Positions 60,692 through 64,000 of a DNA stretch of 64,000 nt are shown here, in pieces. A program made the translations under genes and the position numbers. The notes beneath the pieces were generated by a model. That model saw nothing but the letters and a program-made list of their open reading frames with translations. It had not been told where the DNA came from and searched no databases. The stretch lies in NCBI RefSeq assembly GCF_013364275.1, contig NZ_CP054932.1, forward strand, positions 2,294,001 to 2,358,000. Direction: 5' to 3'. Source of the stretch: Actinomadura sp. NAK00032. Its GTDB lineage: Bacteria; Actinomycetota; Actinomycetes; Streptosporangiales; Streptosporangiaceae. Each line of letters begins with the position of its first letter. The first letter of the stretch is position 1.

Positions 60692-61228
60692 AGCAAGCGC
60701 CCCTTCACCGTGCAGGCCGCCGCCGCTCTGATCGGCGCCGAGGGTCTCGCCGCCGTCGGGTTCGGCGTCTTCACCGGTGTGGAGACCGCGGCCGGCGCGG
60801 CCGTCGACCCGGCCAGCGCGATCGGGGTCACCGTCCTCGCCCTCGCGGGCGGGCTGGGCATGCTCGCGTGCGCGCGTGGCCTGGTGCGCGCCGACCAGTG
60901 GAGCCGCGCCCCCACGGTCCTCACCCAGCTGTTCGCGCTGCCGATCGCCTGGTCGCTGTGGCAGAGCGACCAGCCCGCCCTCGCGATCCCGCTGGGCGTG
61001 GTCGCGGTCGCGGCGCTGGTCACCGTCCTCAGCCCGCCGAGCACCGCCTGGCTGATCGAGGACCACGACGAGGACGGCGCCGGCGATGGCGAGAGCGGCA
61101 CCGAGCCGCGCGGGGCCGCCGCGCCGACGGGGCCGGAACCGGCCGTCGCCACCGGGACGCCGGGCGCGCCGCGCTCCCTGGGCCGCCGCCTCAGAGAGCG
61201 GCTCAAGGAGCAGCCCACCAAGAACTGA
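60689..61228 (+). CDS. Small integral membrane protein of unknown function
   Basis: A 179-residue protein with about four hydrophobic helices (AAALIGAEGLAAVGFGVF, IGVTVLALAGGLGMLACARG, LTQLFALPIAWSLW, LAIPLGVVAVAALVTVL) and a charged, Pro- and Gly-rich tail ending in lysines. I do not recognise a named family. GTG 60689 follows TAGGGT at 6 nt (leaderless). It ends before a perfect 44-bp palindrome that separates it from the sigma factor gene. Confidence 0.7.
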   Translation: MSKRPFTVQAAAALIGAEGLAAVGFGVFTGVETAAGAAVDPASAIGVTVLALAGGLGMLACARGLVRADQWSRAPTVLTQLFALPIAWSLWQSDQPALAIPLGVVAVAALVTVLSPPSTAWLIEDHDEDGAGDGESGTEPRGAAAPTGPEPAVATGTPGAPRSLGRRLRERLKEQPTKN

Positions 61229-61265
61229 CCGGCATGTGCTGACCGGCATGAGACATGTGTCGCCG

Positions 61266-61309
61266 GCATGGGAAGGCCCCGGGACGCGCGTCCCGGGGCC
61301 TTCCCATGC
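61266..61309. terminator. 44-bp perfect palindrome, bidirectional terminator
   Basis: The sequence reads identically on both strands (22-bp arms, no unpaired loop). It lies between the convergent membrane-protein and sigma-factor genes and would form a long hairpin ending both transcripts. Confidence 0.85.
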
Positions 61310-61342
61310 TCGTCACTCGTCGGCTGGTCGTCACTCGTCGGC
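61310..61342. repeat. 15-bp direct repeat with 3-bp spacer at the sigma-factor gene end
   Basis: tcgtcactcgtcggc occurs at 61310-61324 and 61328-61342. The sigma-factor stop codon (61331) is in the second copy, so the end of the gene has been duplicated downstream. Confidence 0.85.
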
Positions 61343-62155
61343 GGTCAGGCCCTCGCGGAGCTGCGCGAGGGTGCGGGCGAGCAGCCGGGACACGTGCATC
61401 TGGGAGATGCCGAGCTCGGCGGCGATCTGCGACTGCGTCATGTTGCCGAAGAAGCGCAGCAGCAGGATCTTCTTCTCGCGCGCGGGCAGCTTCTCCAGCA
61501 GCGGCTTGAGGGACTCGCGGTACTCCACGCCCTCCAGCGACTCGTCGACCATGCCGAGCGAGTCGGCGACCGCCGGGGCGTCCTCGTCGCCGGAGTCGGG
61601 GGCGTCCAGGGACACGGTGGAGTAGGCGTTCGCCGACTCCAGGCCCTCCAGCACCTCCTCCTCGCTCATCTGCAGGTGCGCGGCCAGCTCGCTCACCGTG
61701 GGCGCGCGGCCCTCGCGCTGCGCGAGGTCGCTGATCGCCTTGGTCAGCGACAGCTTCAGCTCCTGCAGCCGGCGCGGGACGCGTACCGCCCAGCCCTTGT
61801 CGCGGAAATGGCGCTTGATCTCGCCGACGATCGTGGGCGTGGCGTAGGTGGAGAACTCCACACCGCGCTCCAGGTCGAACCGGTCGATCGACTTGATCAG
61901 GCCGATGGTGGCGACCTGGATCAGGTCGTCCAGCCACTCGCCGCGGTTGCGGAAGCGGCGGGCGAGGTACTCCACCAGCGGCAGGTGCAGCTCCACGAGC
62001 TGGTCGCGGATGCGCTGGCGCTCGGGGTCGCCCTCCGGAAGCTCGGTGAGGCGTTCGAACAGCGCGCGGGCCCGCGCGCGGTCGGGCACCGCGGACTCCG
62101 ACCGCTCGCTGGTCGCGGCGGTGACCGTCGTCGTCTCCTCCGTCTTCTCCGTCAC
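61331..62155 (-). CDS. sigF: SigB/SigF-type RNA polymerase sigma factor
   Basis: A 274-residue sigma factor of the B/F/G group. Regions: 2 (EYLARRFRNRGEWLDDLIQVATIGLIKSIDRFDLERGVEFSTYATPTIVGEIKRHFRDKGWAVRVPRR), 3 (KLSLTKAISDLAQREGRAPTVSELA), 4 (LPAREKKILLLRFFGNMTQSQIAAELGISQMHVSRLLARTLAQLREGL). It drives stress or development genes. GTG 62155 overlaps the anti-sigma stop by 4 nt. It could be controlled by a partner switch with the anti-sigma factor and SpoIIE-type phosphatases such as the one at 12700. Confidence 0.92.
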   Translation of the reverse strand: MTEKTEETTTVTAATSERSESAVPDRARARALFERLTELPEGDPERQRIRDQLVELHLPLVEYLARRFRNRGEWLDDLIQVATIGLIKSIDRFDLERGVEFSTYATPTIVGEIKRHFRDKGWAVRVPRRLQELKLSLTKAISDLAQREGRAPTVSELAAHLQMSEEEVLEGLESANAYSTVSLDAPDSGDEDAPAVADSLGMVDESLEGVEYRESLKPLLEKLPAREKKILLLRFFGNMTQSQIAAELGISQMHVSRLLARTLAQLREGLTADE

Positions 62156-62580
62156 GGGGCCCCCGCCGCACCGCGCCGCTTCTGCAGCGTCACGGTGACC
62201 CGGTCGTCAGAGCCCACCGCCGCGTCGACCTCGCCCGCCAGGGACGACAGCACCGTCCAGGCGAAGGTGTCGCGGCTCGGTTCCTCGCCGTCCACCGTGA
62301 GCACCGACACGGAGATGCGCATGGCGTCCCCGGTCAGCTCGAACTCGCAGGTCAGGTCGGTCCCGGGCAGGGCCTGGGCGAGCAGCATCGCGCACGCCTC
62401 GTCGACGGCGATGCGCAGGTCCTCTATTTCGTCCAGCGTGAAGTCGAGCCTGGCCGCGAGCCCCGCGGTCGCCGTCCGCAGCACGGACAGGTACGCGCTC
62501 GCGGCCGGCAGCTTCACCGTCACCACGTCGCGGACGGACAACTTCATACTGGCCGGCATTGCAGCGGTTTCCTCGGTCAC
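62152..62580 (-). CDS. rsbW: Anti-sigma factor kinase (RsbW/UsfX type)
   Basis: A 142-residue GHKL-fold protein. LDFTLDEIEDLRIAVDEACAMLLAQA holds the N-box-type Glu and Asn-like region, and VRDVVTVKLPAASAYLSVLRTATAGLA is the start of the domain. Such proteins bind SigB/SigF and phosphorylate an anti-anti-sigma factor; no antagonist gene is adjacent. GTG 62580 follows GAGGGAG. Coupled with sigF by 4 nt. Confidence 0.88.
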   Translation of the reverse strand: MTEETAAMPASMKLSVRDVVTVKLPAASAYLSVLRTATAGLAARLDFTLDEIEDLRIAVDEACAMLLAQALPGTDLTCEFELTGDAMRISVSVLTVDGEEPSRDTFAWTVLSSLAGEVDAAVGSDDRVTVTLQKRRGAAGAP

Positions 62581-62735
62581 GTCACTCCCTCGCAGGATGG
62601 TCCCGCTGCTTCGAAACTACCGCCTGCGGAGCCCACTGGGAGACTTCGGCGCGCGTGGCTTTCTTACGAACGCCGGGCCGACCTGAACGGACGCGTTCCA
62701 AACCCGTGCCGGGAGAGGCATGCGTCACGCGGTGA

Positions 62736-63758
62736 TCAGGTCCTCGCGGGCGCCGGCCCGCTCCCGGAGGCGGTTTCGGCCCCGCTCTCGGCCCCGCTCT
62801 CGGCCCCGCGCGGGACGGGCGGCAGCAGCGCGCCGCGGTGGCCGATCACGCGGGCGGCGAGGGTGCTCGCGGCCTCGGCGGCGGCGCGGCGGCCCCGTCC
62901 GGCGAGCCGGGCGGCGAGGTAGCCGCCGTTGAAGGCGTCGCCTGCGGCGGTGGTGTCGACCACCTCGACGTCCGGGACGGCGGGGACGGCCTCCTCCGCG
63001 CCGCCGGCGCCGGCGATCACGCAGCCCCGCCCGCCGAGCTTGACGACGATCTCGGACACGCCGGCGGCGCGCAGCCGGGCGACGGCGCCGGCGGCGGTGG
63101 CGTCCCCGAACACGGCCCGGTCGTCGGTGAGCGTGGGCAGCGCGACGTCGGTGCGGGCGAGGACGGCCGCCATCGCGCCGGCGGCGGCGTCGGGGGACGG
63201 CCAGCCGGCGGGGCGGTAGTTGCCGTCGAAGGCGACCAGGCCGCCGCGCCGCCGGGTCTCGTCGAGGACGTCCAGGAGCCGGTCGCGGGCCGCCGGGCCG
63301 ATGATCGACAGCGTGATCCCGGAGAGGTAGACCAGGTCGTGCCCGGCGATGGCGTCGTCGGTCCCGGCGGGCTGTCCGGGGCCGAACAGCCCGCGGGCCG
63401 CCGACTGGGAGCGGTAGTAGGTGAACGTCCGCTCGCCGTGCTCGTCGGTGCGGATGAGGTAGAGGCCGGCCCTCCCGCCGGGGACGGTGCGGCTGTGGGC
63501 GGAGCCGACGCCGTGCTCGGCCCACGCCTCCCGCATCCGGGTGCTGTAGGGGTCGTCGCCGACGAGGGTGACGAACTGGACGTCGGCCGTCTCCGGCGCC
63601 GCGCAGCGGGCGAGGTAGGCGGCGGTGTTGAGGACGTCGCCGGCGTAGCCGACGGCCATCAGCTCGGGGGCGACCGGGCTCAGTTCGATCATGCATTCGC
63701 CGATCAGGGCGACCCGGGCGGGCCGGCCGCCGCCGGCCAGGGTGTCCAGCGCGCTCAT
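62736..63758 (-). CDS. PfkB-family sugar kinase (2-keto-3-deoxygluconate kinase-like)
   Basis: A 340-residue ribokinase-fold kinase. The N-terminal VALIGECMIELSPVAPELMAVGYAGDVLNTAAYLARC fits KDG kinases, and the C-terminal motif DTTAAGDAFNGGYLAARLAG gives the catalytic Asp and anion hole. The last residues are a Gly-Ala-Glu-Ser repeat from tandem 12-bp copies. KDG kinase acts on 2-keto-3-deoxygluconate; fructokinase is an alternative. ATG 63758 follows GAGAGGA. It is divergent from a PhyH-like oxygenase. Confidence 0.85.
   Translation of the reverse strand: MSALDTLAGGGRPARVALIGECMIELSPVAPELMAVGYAGDVLNTAAYLARCAAPETADVQFVTLVGDDPYSTRMREAWAEHGVGSAHSRTVPGGRAGLYLIRTDEHGERTFTYYRSQSAARGLFGPGQPAGTDDAIAGHDLVYLSGITLSIIGPAARDRLLDVLDETRRRGGLVAFDGNYRPAGWPSPDAAAGAMAAVLARTDVALPTLTDDRAVFGDATAAGAVARLRAAGVSEIVVKLGGRGCVIAGAGGAEEAVPAVPDVEVVDTTAAGDAFNGGYLAARLAGRGRRAAAEAASTLAARVIGHRGALLPPVPRGAESGAESGAETASGSGPAPART
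62776..62810. repeat. 12-bp unit, three tandem copies in the sugar-kinase gene end
   Basis: Units tcggccccgctc repeat three times (the last partial) in frame and encode the Glu-Ser-Gly-Ala tail of the kinase. Confidence 0.88.
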
Positions 63759-63766
63759 GGCGTCCT

Positions 63767-63802
63767 CTCTGGGGGCGTCCGCGACTCTGGGGGCGTCCGC
63801 GA
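63767..63802. repeat. 18-bp unit, two tandem copies upstream of the sugar kinase
   Basis: ctctgggggcgtccgcga occurs at 63767-63784 and again at 63785-63802, directly upstream of the kinase start. Confidence 0.9.
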
Positions 63803-63862
63803 TAGGGCGACAATACATCTAGACAACAAGTGATCTGATGACTAAGACTTCGGATGTCGCTC

Positions 63863-63896
63863 CGCCAGAGAGCCGCTCCCGCCAGAGAGCCGCTCC
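63863..63896. repeat. 17-bp unit, two tandem copies upstream of the PhyH-like gene
   Basis: cgccagagagccgctcc is duplicated at 63863-63879 and 63880-63896, 17 nt before the ATG of the last gene. Confidence 0.9.
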
Positions 63897-63913
63897 ACAG
63901 AGAAGGGACGCCC

Positions 63914-64000
63914 ATGGGCAACGATCCGATGCGAGGCTACGACGACGACGGGTACGCGATCTTCAAGGGCGTTCTGGACCCCGAGCTGATCGCCGAGGCG
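63914..64000 (+). CDS. PhyH-like (phytanoyl-CoA dioxygenase family) oxygenase, start only
   Basis: Only 29 residues are visible before the window ends. The opening GYDDDGYAIFKGVLDPELIAEA is typical of PhyH-family Fe(II)/2-oxoglutarate oxygenases, where a 'dGyvvfkgvld' element opens the fold. ATG 63914 follows GAAGGGA. Metal ligands lie beyond the window. It is divergent from the sugar kinase. Confidence 0.5.
   Translation, partial: MGNDPMRGYDDDGYAIFKGVLDPELIAEA

Noticed and set aside
63815-63830. TCTAGAC core before the sugar kinase as a DasR (dre) site
   Set aside because: Only the central bases match; the flanking ACTGG and CCAGT arms are absent (about 9 of 16 positions).

Overview
The window is very GC-rich DNA with codon use, GTG/TTG starts and gene families of a filamentous Actinomycetota. 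A WhiB1-type iron-sulfur regulator, a PdtaS-type kinase, a SigB/SigF-class sigma factor with its anti-sigma kinase, DasR, an F420-type luciferase-like oxidoreductase and a BsaP-like protein all fit that phylum. The mix resembles Streptosporangiales/Thermomonosporaceae (Actinomadura-like), but the genus is an inference. It reads as chromosome with several accessory cassettes. No rRNA, tRNA, CRISPR array, insertion sequence or replication origin was seen.

Left part (1-8.3 kb): the start of an NB-ARC ATPase, an alditol oxidase, an OmpR/HK two-component pair, and a divergent operon of lipoprotein, peptidoglycan-binding adaptor and MacB-type ABC ATPase plus permease (cell-envelope stress or export). 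From 8.3 to 11.9 kb lies a three-gene minus-strand operon: BesD-like Fe/2-oxoglutarate oxygenase, methyltransferase and carnitine-type acyltransferase. Its enzyme types mirror the methylate-hydroxylate-acylate logic of carnitine chemistry.

From 12 to 23 kb there is a SpoIIE-type phosphatase, secreted esterase-like proteins, and a compact minus-strand operon (15.1-17.2 kb) of two paralogous two-cysteine peptides with matching leaders. The second peptide is translationally coupled to an M50 protease carrying a PqqD-like N-terminus, which looks like an undescribed ribosomal-peptide system. A ferritin, an F420-type oxidoreductase and a secreted protein behind a KstR-like operator follow.

From 23.6 to 31.6 kb is a complete type II Wadjet (JetABCD) anti-plasmid system, its four genes chained by 4-nt overlaps. 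Then come a berberine-bridge-like flavoenzyme, a secreted esterase, DUF5954 and VOC proteins, a TetR regulator divergent from a secreted beta-propeller, and a FUSC-type membrane protein. From 40.6 to 45.6 kb a 4-oxalomesaconate (gallate-type) catabolic operon (galB, galC, galD, extradiol dioxygenase) sits with a dehydrogenase and a GntR regulator.

The right part (45.7-64 kb) holds an EF-G paralogue, a biotin-carboxylase-like enzyme whose catalytic motif is altered, a split biotin locus (bsaP-like, bioD-bioB, bioF) with dasR beside it, a carotenoid oxygenase, pdtaS, whiB1 with CRP-type sites, a lipid kinase, the anti-sigma/sigma pair, a sugar kinase and the start of a PhyH-like oxygenase. Short (9-18 bp) tandem duplications recur at gene ends and in intergenic gaps throughout the window.
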